Positions 23,943 through 31,982 of a DNA stretch of 47,238 nucleotides are shown piece after piece. Origin of the DNA: an uncultured Mediterraneibacter sp. (GTDB lineage: Bacteria > Bacillota > Clostridia > Lachnospirales > Lachnospiraceae); assembly GCA_944383695.1 (NCBI GenBank), contig CALWQP010000022.1, forward strand, positions 1 to 47,238, given 5' to 3'. Under the pieces are notes generated by a model. The model ran no database searches and was not told the DNA's origin. It saw nothing but the letters and a program-made list of their open reading frames with translations. Positions within the stretch are counted from its first letter, which is position 1, and the number at the start of each line of letters is the position of its first letter. A program made the position numbers and the translations under genes.

Positions 23943-24650
23943 TCAGCTCTCCAATATCCTTCCGTCAGTAGAAATTACCGTTACAGACCAGGGGATAAAT
24001 TTTCCGCTGTTCTGAAGAGCGGCTTTAGCAGCATACTCCAGCCCTTTGCAGCACGGTACTTCCATGCGGACGATGTTCACGCTCTTTATGTCATTTTCCC
24101 GGATGATCTCCGTGAGTTTTTCCGAATAATCAATGTCATCCAGCTTAGGGCATCCCACAAGGGTGACATGTCCTTTGATAAACTTTTCGTGGAATCCTGC
24201 ATAAGCATACGCTGTACAGTCTGCGGCAATAAGCAGCTTCGCTCCGTCAAAATACGGCGCTTTCACAGGCACCAGCTTGATCTGTACCGGCCACTGCGAC
24301 AGTCTGCTCGGCTCGTCATAAAGTACATGGACGTCCTGAGCCTGAGCCTCCCGCTGTATCGCCTTTGCCTGGCTGCCCGGACACCCACACGGCAGGGGCG
24401 CCGCCTGTTCCTTCCTTTCTTTATTTCGCATCACTGCCTCATGGTCGTAGGCTGCTGCCTCACGCTCCACAAAAGTGATCGCGTCGACCGGACATGCCGG
24501 AAGACAATCTCCCAGTCCATCACAGTAATCATCCCTCAAAAGCTTCGCCTTTCCATCCACCATGCCAATGGCCCCCTCATGACATGCCTGGGCGCACGCA
24601 CCACAGCCATTGCATTTATCTTCATCAATCTGAATAATTTTCCGAATCAT
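23943..24650 (-). CDS. 4Fe-4S ferredoxin-domain protein with cysteine-rich C-terminal half
   Basis: 235 residues. The N-terminal ferredoxin-like domain has one canonical CxxCxxCxxxC (CNGCGACAQACHEGA) and a variant second set (CDGLGDCLPACPVDA). A Cys/Pro-rich linker (LPCGCPGSQ) and a C-terminal domain with ADCTAYAYAGF, VGCPKLDD and VPCCKGLEYA follow, seen in ferredoxin-like proteins of anaerobes whose redox partner is unknown. The ATG at 24650 follows AAAGGAG by 9 nt, and an 8-bp hairpin abuts that site. A role in electron transfer or redox sensing is likely; the partner is not shown. Confidence 0.85.
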   Translation of the reverse strand: MIRKIIQIDEDKCNGCGACAQACHEGAIGMVDGKAKLLRDDYCDGLGDCLPACPVDAITFVEREAAAYDHEAVMRNKERKEQAAPLPCGCPGSQAKAIQREAQAQDVHVLYDEPSRLSQWPVQIKLVPVKAPYFDGAKLLIAADCTAYAYAGFHEKFIKGHVTLVGCPKLDDIDYSEKLTEIIRENDIKSVNIVRMEVPCCKGLEYAAKAALQNSGKFIPWSVTVISTDGRILES

Positions 24651-24670
24651 ATGATTTTTCTCCTTTCCTC

Positions 24671-24691
24671 TGCCGCTGTTTCCCAGCGGCA
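24671..24691 (-). other. Hairpin next to the ferredoxin-like gene's ribosome site
   Basis: TGCCGCTG (24671-24678) pairs perfectly with CAGCGGCA (24684-24691) around 5 nt. On the mRNA it ends directly before the GGAAAGGAG ribosome site. The 409-bp gap 24651-25059 otherwise contains only this leader and the ABC operon promoter; I see no gene in it. Confidence 0.4.
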
Positions 24692-24987
24692 CGCTCATAG
24701 CAGCACCAATCTTAACACTATAATCTTAGCGATATCCTTTTAGCAGCACGCTCACACCACTGTCCATTCATGTCGGAAATGCCTTTTTATGTCTGCATCC
24801 AACGGTATTATGTCACAGAAGCGTTGACTTTTCTGTTGTTATTACAACAAAATGCAAATTTGTTCCTTAAGCAGAGTAAAAATAAGGGGAATTTTCATAA
24901 TGAATTTATGCTGGACGCAGGAGCTGAACAATCTATTCGGTGCAGCTTCTGCGGCGTTTTTATTTTGCAAACTGTATATATTCCGCA

Positions 24988-25016
24988 TTGACAGTCATCA
25001 CAGTTTGTGTTAATCT
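24988..25016 (+). promoter_or_regulatory. Promoter of the ABC transporter/GntR operon
   Basis: TTGACA (24988-24993), a 17-bp spacer and TAATCT (25011-25016). The -10 is covered by the inverted repeat at 25006-25036. Confidence 0.65.
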
Positions 25017-25036
25017 GTACTTGTCAGATAAGCACA
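25006..25036. promoter_or_regulatory. Inverted repeat, candidate GntR/YtrA operator
   Basis: A 31-bp imperfect palindrome with arms TGTGTTAATCTG and CAGATAAGCACA (10 of 12 positions complementary), on top of the -10. The operon encodes its own YtrA-like GntR repressor, the natural candidate to bind here. Confidence 0.55.
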
Positions 25037-25059
25037 GCAATAGCAAAGGAGTGAATCAA

Positions 25060-25911
25060 ATGAACCAGCCTTATATATCCATCCGGCATCTTTCCAAAAA
25101 GTTCAGCAAAGACTTCGTACTGAAAGATGTCAATGCAGAGCTTCAAAAAGGGGAAATCCTCGGCTTCCTGGGACCCAGCGGCGCGGGCAAGACGACGACC
25201 ATCAAAATCCTGACCGGACAGCTCCGCCCTACTTCCGGCGAGGCCGAAGTACTGGGGCTCCCCTGCAACAGGATCGATGAGACGATCTACGAGCAGATCG
25301 GCATCGTCACGGATGTAAGCGGTGTCTATGAGCGGATGAGTGTTTACGATAATCTGAAGTATTTTGCCCGGCTTTTAAATGTGCCGCTCAAAGAGATTGA
25401 TCCACTCTTAAAAAGAATCGGTCTCTATGAACATCGGAAAAAGCCTGCGTCCAGACTCTCCAAAGGGCAGACCCAGAGACTCATCCTCGCCAGAGCAGTC
25501 CTGCATGAGCCCAAAATACTGTTTCTCGATGAACCGACAAGCGGTCTTGACCCATCCACTGCACTTGAAGTACACAAGATGCTGTTGGAATTGAAAAACG
25601 AAGGTATGTCTATCTTCCTTACCACACACAACATGGAAGAAGCAACTAAGCTCTGCGATCATGTGGCACTCTTAAATGAAGGCGTCATCGTGGAGTACGG
25701 CACGCCCCAAGAGATCTGCCTGAAATATAACAAGGTCAAAAAGTACAAGGTGCAGCTCACAGACGGAACGAAACATTTCCTGGTGCAGAGCCCTGAAGCA
25801 TCTGATCAGATCGCACAATGGCTGTGCAGCGGCATAATCGAGACCATTCACTCGTGCGAACCCACGCTGGAGACAGTATTCTTAGAAGTGACAGGGAGGG
25901 AATTACAATGA
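25060..25911 (+). CDS. ABC transporter ATP-binding protein
   Basis: 283 residues. Walker A GPSGAGKTTTIK (about residues 39-50), signature SRLSKGQTQRLILARAV, Walker B ILFLDEPTSGLDP and switch His in FLTTHNMEEA. The C-terminal extension of about 70 residues is usual for exporters of this group. I start at the ATG at 25060 with AAAGGAGTGA upstream. Its TGA overlaps the next gene's ATG, so it works with that permease. The substrate is unknown; YtrA-linked transporters are often induced by cell-envelope stress. Confidence 0.92.
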   Translation: MNQPYISIRHLSKKFSKDFVLKDVNAELQKGEILGFLGPSGAGKTTTIKILTGQLRPTSGEAEVLGLPCNRIDETIYEQIGIVTDVSGVYERMSVYDNLKYFARLLNVPLKEIDPLLKRIGLYEHRKKPASRLSKGQTQRLILARAVLHEPKILFLDEPTSGLDPSTALEVHKMLLELKNEGMSIFLTTHNMEEATKLCDHVALLNEGVIVEYGTPQEICLKYNKVKKYKVQLTDGTKHFLVQSPEASDQIAQWLCSGIIETIHSCEPTLETVFLEVTGRELQ

Positions 25912-26708
25912 AAGCATCAGAAAGAAATCCAGCATCAGAAAACACAGTAAACATTCCGGATACAAGAGTTCTCCGCTTAAGGCCCGTACACCTGCGCAAA
26001 CTCGCCGCTATCGCAGAAGTAAAAGGGAAAGTGCTGTTCAGCAAGAACTTCATCATCATGCCTGCCTTTTCTCTCGGATTCACTTTACTTATGAAAGTAA
26101 TCTACGGAGCAGCCGCACAGGGAGAATTTAATACCAACGTATACGCCCTTACTCTGGGCGTGCTCATGAATATCTGTATGGAAGGGGTCTACTGTACGGC
26201 GGCTGCCCTTGCAGAAGAAAAAGAGAAAAACACTCTCCGCACGCTTATGACCTCCTCCGTAAACGGACTGGAATTTTTTATCGGAAGCCTTATCCCTGTC
26301 GTTCTAATGTCCACCGTGGTAAACGTGCTGTGTATCTTTATCGCCGGATTTGATATGGGGATATTACAGTGGGCAGCTTTCCTGGCGGTCACTGTCGCGT
26401 GTTCTGCCATCAGTGCAGTTATTGGCATGATATTTGGCATCTATACCAAAACTCAGGTATCTGCCGGCACGATCACGACCCCGGCTCTTCTTATCCTTAT
26501 GATGATACCGTTATTCCGCGGTTTCAATGATACGTTAGAAATGATATCAGAATTTCTGTTTACCGGAATAATCTATAATGCAATTTCTAATATTAACAGC
26601 AGTCTCCCTGTCACAGATGTGAAGGGCATCATTATTCTTGCAGCAGAGTTCATCCTGTCTGTGATCGTCTTTCTTGCATTGTACCGCAAGAACGGATTTG
26701 AAAGATGA
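25908..26708 (+). CDS. ABC transporter permease
   Basis: 266 residues, ATG at 25908 overlapping the stop of the ATP-binding gene. About six hydrophobic segments (FIIMPAFSLGFTLLMKVIYG, SLIPVVLMSTVVNVLCIFIA, AAFLAVTVACSAISAVIGMI, GIIILAAEFILSVIVFLALY). LAEEKEKNTLRTLMTSSVNG between TM2 and TM3 is the typical ABC-2 exporter coupling segment. It has a polar N-terminal extension of about 45 residues. Substrate not known. Confidence 0.88.
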   Translation: MKASERNPASENTVNIPDTRVLRLRPVHLRKLAAIAEVKGKVLFSKNFIIMPAFSLGFTLLMKVIYGAAAQGEFNTNVYALTLGVLMNICMEGVYCTAAALAEEKEKNTLRTLMTSSVNGLEFFIGSLIPVVLMSTVVNVLCIFIAGFDMGILQWAAFLAVTVACSAISAVIGMIFGIYTKTQVSAGTITTPALLILMMIPLFRGFNDTLEMISEFLFTGIIYNAISNINSSLPVTDVKGIIILAAEFILSVIVFLALYRKNGFER

Positions 26709-26732
26709 ACACTCACGATTTGAGGTGACTAT

Positions 26733-27107
26733 ATGGAAATCATTTTAAGCAATGAGAGTGACCGGCCAATCAACGAGCAGATTACTTCGCAGTTCAAAGA
26801 GATGATCATGAAAGGGGAATTAAAACCCGGTGAACCTCTGCCTTCCATTCGCGGGCTTGCCAGAGACCTCCATGTGAGCGTGATCACTACTCAGCGCGCC
26901 TATGACAACCTGCAGAAAGACGGATTCATCATCACGGTTCCCTCTAAAGGGACATTTGTCTCTGCACAAAATAAAGATTTCATACGAGAAGAAAATTTGC
27001 GCAGGATTGAAAGTCTCCTCTTAGACGCCGCGGTTCTCGGAAAGGAAAACGGAGTCTCTCTTGACAAACTGATAAAAACACTGGAAATAGTTTACGCGCA
27101 CAACTGA
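26733..27107 (+). CDS. GntR-family regulator, YtrA type
   Basis: 124 residues: a GntR winged helix (PINEQITSQFKEMIMKGELK, PLPSIRGLARDLHVSVITTQ) with a very short C-terminal helix region and no effector domain, as in the YtrA subfamily. These are repressors of ABC transporter operons in Firmicutes. It sits between the two ABC modules in the same direction, and a palindrome overlaps the operon -10. Confidence 0.92.
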   Translation: MEIILSNESDRPINEQITSQFKEMIMKGELKPGEPLPSIRGLARDLHVSVITTQRAYDNLQKDGFIITVPSKGTFVSAQNKDFIREENLRRIESLLLDAAVLGKENGVSLDKLIKTLEIVYAHN

Positions 27108-27149
27108 CACACGAATCATTCAATAATAATATCCACGGAGAATCAGAAA

Positions 27150-28013
27150 ATGGACTATGCAATACAGGTGAAAAACCTGACCAAAACATACAAAGATTTC
27201 ACACTGGACAATATCTCTTTTGACCTGCCCTGTGGGACTGTCATGGGGCTGATCGGTGAAAACGGCGCCGGAAAATCCACCTTTATCAACGCTCTTCTTA
27301 ATATTACAAGCGCACAGTATGATCAGGTGACGATTCTCGGACATGACCTGAATACCCAGATAAAGCTTATAAAAGAAGACATTGCCGTCATCTTCAGCGA
27401 TTCCCACTATGAACTCAGCTTCACTCCCCTCTTTGTGGGGAAAATGCTGTCCAAAGTATATAAAAACTGGAATCAGAAGAAATACCTGGATTATTTGAAG
27501 CGTTTCGGGCTGCCCGAAAAAAAGCGACTGAAAAAATTCTCTATCGGAATGAGGGTGAAACTGGAATTCGCCGCCGCGTTTAGCCACGATCCAAAGCTGC
27601 TCATTCTGGACGAAGCGACAACCGGCCTTGATCCTGTGGTACGCAACGAGATTCTTGATATCACCAGGGAATATGCAAAGGGGAAAGACCGCACGGTGCT
27701 GATGTCCTCCCACATTGCAAACGATCTTGACAGGATTGCAGACTATATTGCCTGCATTCACGAAGGAAAGCTTCTGTTTATCAGGGCATATGATGAACTG
27801 CAGAACAACTATGGAATTATCAACTGCAGCCGGCAGTTCTTAGACACTCTGAGTCCTGATGACATTGCAGCATACAGAAAAGAAGCGTACAACTATCGGG
27901 TACTTGTCAGCAATAGGCAGAAACTTAAGAGCGTTTTCACTGACGTCTGGATTGAAAACGCTTCAATCGAAGATATCATTCTATTTTATACAAAGGGAGA
28001 AAAGATACGATGA
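27150..28013 (+). CDS. ABC transporter ATP-binding protein (second module)
   Basis: 287 residues. Walker A GENGAGKSTFINALL (about residues 38-52), a degenerate signature (LKKFSIGMRVKLEFAAAF), Walker B LLILDEATTGLDP and switch His in VLMSSHIANDLDRI. YtrB/BcrA-like exporters have this form. Its stop overlaps the next gene's ATG, so it pairs with the permease downstream. Confidence 0.9.
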   Translation: MDYAIQVKNLTKTYKDFTLDNISFDLPCGTVMGLIGENGAGKSTFINALLNITSAQYDQVTILGHDLNTQIKLIKEDIAVIFSDSHYELSFTPLFVGKMLSKVYKNWNQKKYLDYLKRFGLPEKKRLKKFSIGMRVKLEFAAAFSHDPKLLILDEATTGLDPVVRNEILDITREYAKGKDRTVLMSSHIANDLDRIADYIACIHEGKLLFIRAYDELQNNYGIINCSRQFLDTLSPDDIAAYRKEAYNYRVLVSNRQKLKSVFTDVWIENASIEDIILFYTKGEKIR

Positions 28014-28672
28014 GAGGAATCATTCTGAAAGATTTATACGATAATTTCTGTATTCCGAAAAATGCAGCATTCTACATATTTGGCGCCCTGGCCATATCGA
28101 TCGGTTTTTTTATCCCTTCCGAATACTATTATGTGTTGATTTCGGGTGTAATCCTGCCGCTGTTCGGGTGCTGCGCCCTGAAATCCCCCACAGAACAGGA
28201 AGAATCCTCCAGTTTTAACAAGCTGCTGATCACATTTCCTAACTCCAAAGCACAGATTGTGACTGCAAAATATCTCCTCGGACTCGGATTTGTAATCCTT
28301 TTCAATTTCCTTGCCCTGCTGTGGTCTATGGTACAGGTATATACCCACCATACGATCCGGCTGACAGAAGCGCTCCGTATTTGGGGCATCGGGATCAGCA
28401 TTTCACTGCTCTTCCTCGCTGTCATATATGTAGGATTTTTTCTTCTTGGTAAACGCAATGGAACCATCTTCTTCATTACCATAACGTGCCTGATCGCCGT
28501 TGTGTGGGGAGCGTCCAGTGCTCTGCTTGGCATCCAGACGATCTTGAGCTGCAGTCCCGGGCTGGTGATCTGCCTGATATTTTCCGGGGCAGTAATGATC
28601 GTGCTGAGCTGTCTGGTTTCGATTGGGATCTATAGCCGGAGATATTCAACAGGTACAAAAAACAGATATTAA
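28010..28672 (+). CDS. ABC-2 type permease (second module)
   Basis: 220 residues with about six membrane segments (AAFYIFGALAISIGFFIPSE, YVLISGVILPLFGCCAL, GLGFVILFNFLALLW, ISLLFLAVIYVGFFLLG, LVICLIFSGAVMIVLSCLVS). SPTEQEESSSFNKLLITFP is the conserved loop of the ABC2_membrane_5 group. Its ATG overlaps the ATP-binding gene's stop. The operon ends at the terminator just downstream. Confidence 0.85.
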   Translation: MRGIILKDLYDNFCIPKNAAFYIFGALAISIGFFIPSEYYYVLISGVILPLFGCCALKSPTEQEESSSFNKLLITFPNSKAQIVTAKYLLGLGFVILFNFLALLWSMVQVYTHHTIRLTEALRIWGIGISISLLFLAVIYVGFFLLGKRNGTIFFITITCLIAVVWGASSALLGIQTILSCSPGLVICLIFSGAVMIVLSCLVSIGIYSRRYSTGTKNRY

Positions 28673-28690
28673 ATTATCCTTACACAGAAA

Positions 28691-28760
28691 ATGCGGGCAG
28701 TACACGCTTTCTATCCCTATATTATGGTTGCTCGGGAAAGCGCTGTATGCCCTCATTTTT
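28691..28760. terminator. Bidirectional terminator between convergent operons
   Basis: GGGCAGTACACGCTTTC (28695-28711) pairs with GAAAGCGCTGTATGCCC (28736-28752) with one-base bulges, extended outward by ATG/CAT. Five T residues follow on the plus side, and ATTTTC on the minus side. Confidence 0.65.
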
Positions 28761-28775
28761 ATATACTCTATCTAT

Positions 28776-30866
28776 TTAATTGTTCTGTTTTTCTGTCAGT
28801 AAATCCCCCATGCTCCTCAGGCTGATTGCCAGTGTGGATGTATTATGGAGCAGCGCTGATGTGGTCGGCTGGATGACGCCGCCCACTCCCAGGGCGATCA
28901 ATCCCGCATTAATACCTACGATCTCCCTGTAATTTTTATGGATACGCTTCATCAGCGTGTCAGCCAGACGTTTCAGCGTCACGATCTCCCACAGGTCATC
29001 CGCTGCGATAGTGATATCCGCAATCTCCCGGGCGATCTCCGCGCCGTCGCTGATCGCAACGCCTGCGTCAGCGGCCGAGAGTGCGGGGGAGTCATTGATC
29101 CCATCTCCGATCATGATCACTTTTCTTCCGGAAGCTTTCTCGCGCTCTATGAAACCTGCCTTATCTTCCGGCAGGACTTCGGAATAATACTCATCCACTC
29201 CGACTCGTTTTGCAATGGATGCCGCGGTACGCTCGCTGTCCCCGGTCATCATCACGACCTTGGATATGCCCTCTGCCTTCAGCATGCGTACCATTTCTCC
29301 TGCTTCCTCCCGAAGCGGATCTTCGATACAGATCACTGCTATGAGCTCCTGCTCAACAGCCAGATAGAGATGGGAATACTCTGGTGAAAGCCCAGCGAAA
29401 CGATCCTGATATTCCGGGCGCACCCGGCAGCCTTCGTCTTCAAATACAAAATGGCTGCTCCCGATGACGACCTTTTTCTCTTCTATATGAGAAGAAATCC
29501 CATGTGCCACGACATATTCTACTTTGGAATGCATTTCCTCGTGTAAAAGCTTCCGCTTTTTTGCGGCGTCCACCACGGCCTTTGCCATGGAATGCGGAAA
29601 ATGCTCTTCCAGGCACGCCGCGATGCGCAGAGCCTCATCCTCGGGATAGTCTCCGAATACGATGACTTCCTTCACTGTGGGCTTTGCTTTCGTCAGTGTC
29701 CCTGTCTTATCAAACACAATGGTGTCCGCCTCGGCCACAGCTTCCAGATATTTCCCGCCTTTCACCGTGATGCCGCTTTCGCCCGCCTCCCGGATGGCCG
29801 AGAGCACAGCGATGGGCATTGCCAGCTTCAGGGCGCAGGAAAAGTCTACCATGAGCACTGACAGCGCTTTCGTCACATTGCGGGTCAAAAGCCACACAAG
29901 CCCGGTCCCGAGCAGGGTATACGGCACAAGGCGGTCCGCCAGATGCTCTGCCTTACTCTCCAGAGCGGACTTCAGTTTCTCGGAATCCTCGATCATCGCC
30001 GCGATTTTCTCAAACCTGGTAGAACCGGATACCGCTTTTACCTGAATCTCAAGCTCTCCTTCTTCCAGCACAGTCCCTGCGTACACTGACTGTCCTTCCG
30101 TTCTCCTTACCGGAAGGGATTCACCGGTCAGTGACGCCTGGTTTACCATGCCTTCCCCGCCGGATACCACGCCGTCAAAAGGTATCACATTTCCCATGTG
30201 GACAACAACTGTATCTTCCCGGCTGATATCCGAAGCGTCGACCAGGATTTCCTGTTCGCCCTTTTTCAGCCAGACTTTCTTGATATTCAGGGACATGCTG
30301 CGGGCAAGGTCACCCACGGATTTCTTGTGCGTCCATTCTTCCAGTATCTCCCCGACCCCGAGAAGGAGCATGACAGATCCTGCCGTGCTGAAATCCCCGC
30401 GCAGGACAGAAACACCGATGGCAGTTGCGTCCAGAACCGGGACTTCGATTTTTCCCTTTTTCAGACATTTCAGACCTTTCCAGATGTATCCGGCCGCTTT
30501 CACTGTAAGCCAGATCTTACGGACAGGATAAGGAATGATGAATTTCCCGCCGTAATGCAGGATGACCTTTGCGATCAGCTTCTCCCTGTACGCAGAATTC
30601 AGTTTTCTCCCGGAACTTGCCAGTACATTCTCCGGCACATCCACTTTCTCATAGCTGAAAGCTCTCAGTATGTTCAACAGCTCTTCCCGGTCTCCCCGGT
30701 AACAGATCACGGCATCTGCGGTGCGTTCATATACCTTTGCGTCTGTTACATTTTCCTGTTTCTCAAGAAACCAGCAAAGAGTATCCGCCTCCGTATCTGT
30801 CATCCTTTTCTGGAAAACATGAATACGGAGACGGCCTTTTATCTCATGTTTAATGATAAATTTCAT
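28776..30866 (-). CDS. Atypical P1B-type ATPase, FezB-like candidate
   Basis: 696 residues. An N-terminal HMA-like fold (about 5-70) lacks the CxxC metal site. Motifs: TGES (247-250), DKTGT (386-390), GDGINDSP. The membrane metal site is SCALK (343-347, in VDFSCALKLAMP) instead of CPC, and the usual HP motif reads EEHFPHSMAKA. The last helix has LLHNTSTLAISLRSM. These features place it outside the copper and zinc groups. It is the last gene after a DUF6110 protein, 6 bp apart, in an iron-linked operon, which resembles ferrosome loci where the P1B-6 ATPase FezB is essential. Substrate inferred, not shown. Confidence 0.85.
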   Translation of the reverse strand: MKFIIKHEIKGRLRIHVFQKRMTDTEADTLCWFLEKQENVTDAKVYERTADAVICYRGDREELLNILRAFSYEKVDVPENVLASSGRKLNSAYREKLIAKVILHYGGKFIIPYPVRKIWLTVKAAGYIWKGLKCLKKGKIEVPVLDATAIGVSVLRGDFSTAGSVMLLLGVGEILEEWTHKKSVGDLARSMSLNIKKVWLKKGEQEILVDASDISREDTVVVHMGNVIPFDGVVSGGEGMVNQASLTGESLPVRRTEGQSVYAGTVLEEGELEIQVKAVSGSTRFEKIAAMIEDSEKLKSALESKAEHLADRLVPYTLLGTGLVWLLTRNVTKALSVLMVDFSCALKLAMPIAVLSAIREAGESGITVKGGKYLEAVAEADTIVFDKTGTLTKAKPTVKEVIVFGDYPEDEALRIAACLEEHFPHSMAKAVVDAAKKRKLLHEEMHSKVEYVVAHGISSHIEEKKVVIGSSHFVFEDEGCRVRPEYQDRFAGLSPEYSHLYLAVEQELIAVICIEDPLREEAGEMVRMLKAEGISKVVMMTGDSERTAASIAKRVGVDEYYSEVLPEDKAGFIEREKASGRKVIMIGDGINDSPALSAADAGVAISDGAEIAREIADITIAADDLWEIVTLKRLADTLMKRIHKNYREIVGINAGLIALGVGGVIQPTTSALLHNTSTLAISLRSMGDLLTEKQNN

Positions 30867-30872
30867 AGTGTG

Positions 30873-31181
30873 CTATGCGTTCTCTTCTTTGATAGTGTCC
30901 GCACCCGCATCATCAGACGCGGCATCCTCCTGCACCTTTGCTGCTTCCTCTGCCGCTCTCTTCTCATTGATCTGCTGAGCCTCCGCAAGGATATCCTCCG
31001 CATTCTCCTGCATGGTCGTAGCTGTCTTCATGACACAGTCCTTTGCCCTTAAAGCGGCTGCCGTACAGTTTGTATATACTTTCTTCGCATCCTTGCTTGA
31101 GAGAACTTTCACCCCTGCCGTGCCGAACAGGACGCCTCCCGCAAAAAGTCCGATTTTCTTTAAAGTCGAAACGCTTAACAT
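30873..31181 (-). CDS. DUF6110 family membrane protein, FezA-like candidate
   Basis: 102 residues. An N-terminal hydrophobic segment rich in glycine (LKKIGLFAGGVLFGTAGVKV, residues 6-25) with GxxxG-like spacing, then SSKDAKKVYTNCTAAALRAK, a long amphipathic helix and an acidic tail (VQEDAASDDAGADTIKEENA). It matches DUF6110, which is regularly next to such P-type ATPases in Clostridia. The single helix followed by a coiled region would suit a protein that shapes or coats membranes. A good AAAGGAGGTACTTAAT site precedes the ATG. Confidence 0.8.
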   Translation of the reverse strand: MLSVSTLKKIGLFAGGVLFGTAGVKVLSSKDAKKVYTNCTAAALRAKDCVMKTATTMQENAEDILAEAQQINEKRAAEEAAKVQEDAASDDAGADTIKEENA

Positions 31182-31204
31182 GATTAAGTACCTCCTTTAG
31201 TCCG

Positions 31205-31285
31205 TTATTTGTGCTTATAGCCCGTATAAAATACCATCACAAAGCAAAAGACCGCAGCCCATGCCCAGAACCTATGTTGTTTCAC
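31205..31285 (-). CDS. 26-residue membrane peptide upstream of the DUF6110 gene
   Basis: A GTG-started frame of 26 codons, 7 nt after GGAAGTGA. The peptide starts with a basic VKQHRFW, spans the membrane with a helix rich in Trp, Ala, Phe and Val (WAWAAVFCFVMVF) and ends in the basic YTGYKHK, a clean single-pass design. It lies between the operon promoter and the DUF6110 gene. I recall similar short proteins at this position in other Lachnospiraceae, but have no name for it. It may be a small subunit of the ATPase system. Confidence 0.65.
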   Translation of the reverse strand: MKQHRFWAWAAVFCFVMVFYTGYKHK

Positions 31286-31337
31286 AGCTATATCACTTCC
31301 TTTGTTAATAATATGTAAGACATTTGTTTACGGTCAC

Positions 31338-31367
31338 ATCATAGCAACCATGTTTTGAGCTAGTCAA
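31338..31367 (-). promoter_or_regulatory. Promoter of the small-peptide/DUF6110/ATPase operon
   Basis: Minus-strand TTGACT (31362-31367), an 18-bp spacer and TATGAT (31338-31343). The -35 is inside the operator-like repeat at 31359-31374. Confidence 0.55.
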
Positions 31368-31374
31368 TTCTAAC
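31359..31374. promoter_or_regulatory. DtxR-type operator candidate at the ferrosome-like operon
   Basis: On the minus strand GTTAG AATTGA CTAGC, one mismatch from GTTAG-N6-CTAAC. It overlaps the -35 of this operon, a position that would block polymerase. Confidence 0.5.
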
Positions 31375-31405
31375 ACCGTTTGACGAGAAATTTTATCAAT
31401 TGTCG

Positions 31406-31440
31406 AAAAAAAAGAGCCAGTTCCTCTGAGGAAGCCTGAC
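31406..31440 (-). terminator. Rho-independent terminator after the Fur-family gene
   Basis: On the minus strand GTCAG and TTCC pair with CTGGC and GGAA, with a two-base bulge and a 5-nt loop, followed by TC and eight T residues. It separates the Fur-family gene from the operon with the 26-residue peptide. Confidence 0.65.
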
Positions 31441-31479
31441 CCCTTTAAGCAGAATATTCGAAATGTTCTCAATACACTG

Positions 31480-31881
31480 CTAGTTCTCAATCTTTATTGC
31501 CATAATTTTCTGATCTTTCAGATAACCGCACCGTTTCATCCCTTCCCGGACAACTTTGTTCCAGTTCCCCGGGGACAGATGACAGGTTGTATTGTCATCC
31601 AGCACGACCATGCAGCCTTCTTTCTCTGAAGTACACTCCTCGGAACACTCTACTTTGTACATATTTTTCCGGCTGATCGCCCCGATTTCTTCCAGCGCAT
31701 TTATCATTCGATAAACTGTCGCCACTCCGATCTTATTGTCAGCCTTTGACGCCTTGTAAAAGATTTCTTTGCAGCTCGAGCAGTCATTTTCAAGAATGAT
31801 GTCGATCAGCATGAGACGCTGTTTTGTGATACGGCATCCGTTTTCTTTCAGTTTATCTATGATCTGTTCTTTCTTGCTCAC
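31480..31881 (-). CDS. Fur-family regulator with unusual cysteine set
   Basis: 133 residues from the GTG at 31881, preceded by AGAGGGA; the longer frame to 31923 lacks a ribosome site. The DNA-binding part is clear (NGCRITKQRLMLIDIILE and KIGVATVYRMINALEEIGAI). It has CxxC in NDCSSCKEIF, where Fur usually has HLSAE-like residues. The C-terminal half keeps several cysteines (VECSEECTSEKEGC, NTTCHLSPGNW, KRCGYL) but lacks the HHHxHxxCxxC metal site of Fur, Zur and PerR. Sits between the FeoB-associated gene and the ferrosome-like operon. Probably metal or redox sensing; the ligand is uncertain. Confidence 0.82.
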   Translation of the reverse strand: MSKKEQIIDKLKENGCRITKQRLMLIDIILENDCSSCKEIFYKASKADNKIGVATVYRMINALEEIGAISRKNMYKVECSEECTSEKEGCMVVLDDNTTCHLSPGNWNKVVREGMKRCGYLKDQKIMAIKIEN

Positions 31882-31982
31882 GGCATTATTCCCTCTTATC
31901 CTGCACCTATTTGAGCAGGGCATCCTAAGTTTCTATAAATGATCCGGCTTCTCTGGCCATAGTCTGGCCTCTTGAATGATTC

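Noticed and set aside
24699..24987. Search for a gene or riboswitch in the gap before the ABC operon
   Set aside because: Only short frames without ribosome sites were found, and no conserved riboswitch core was recognised. The duplicated GAGCGTGC and TGCTGCTA words there are too short to interpret.
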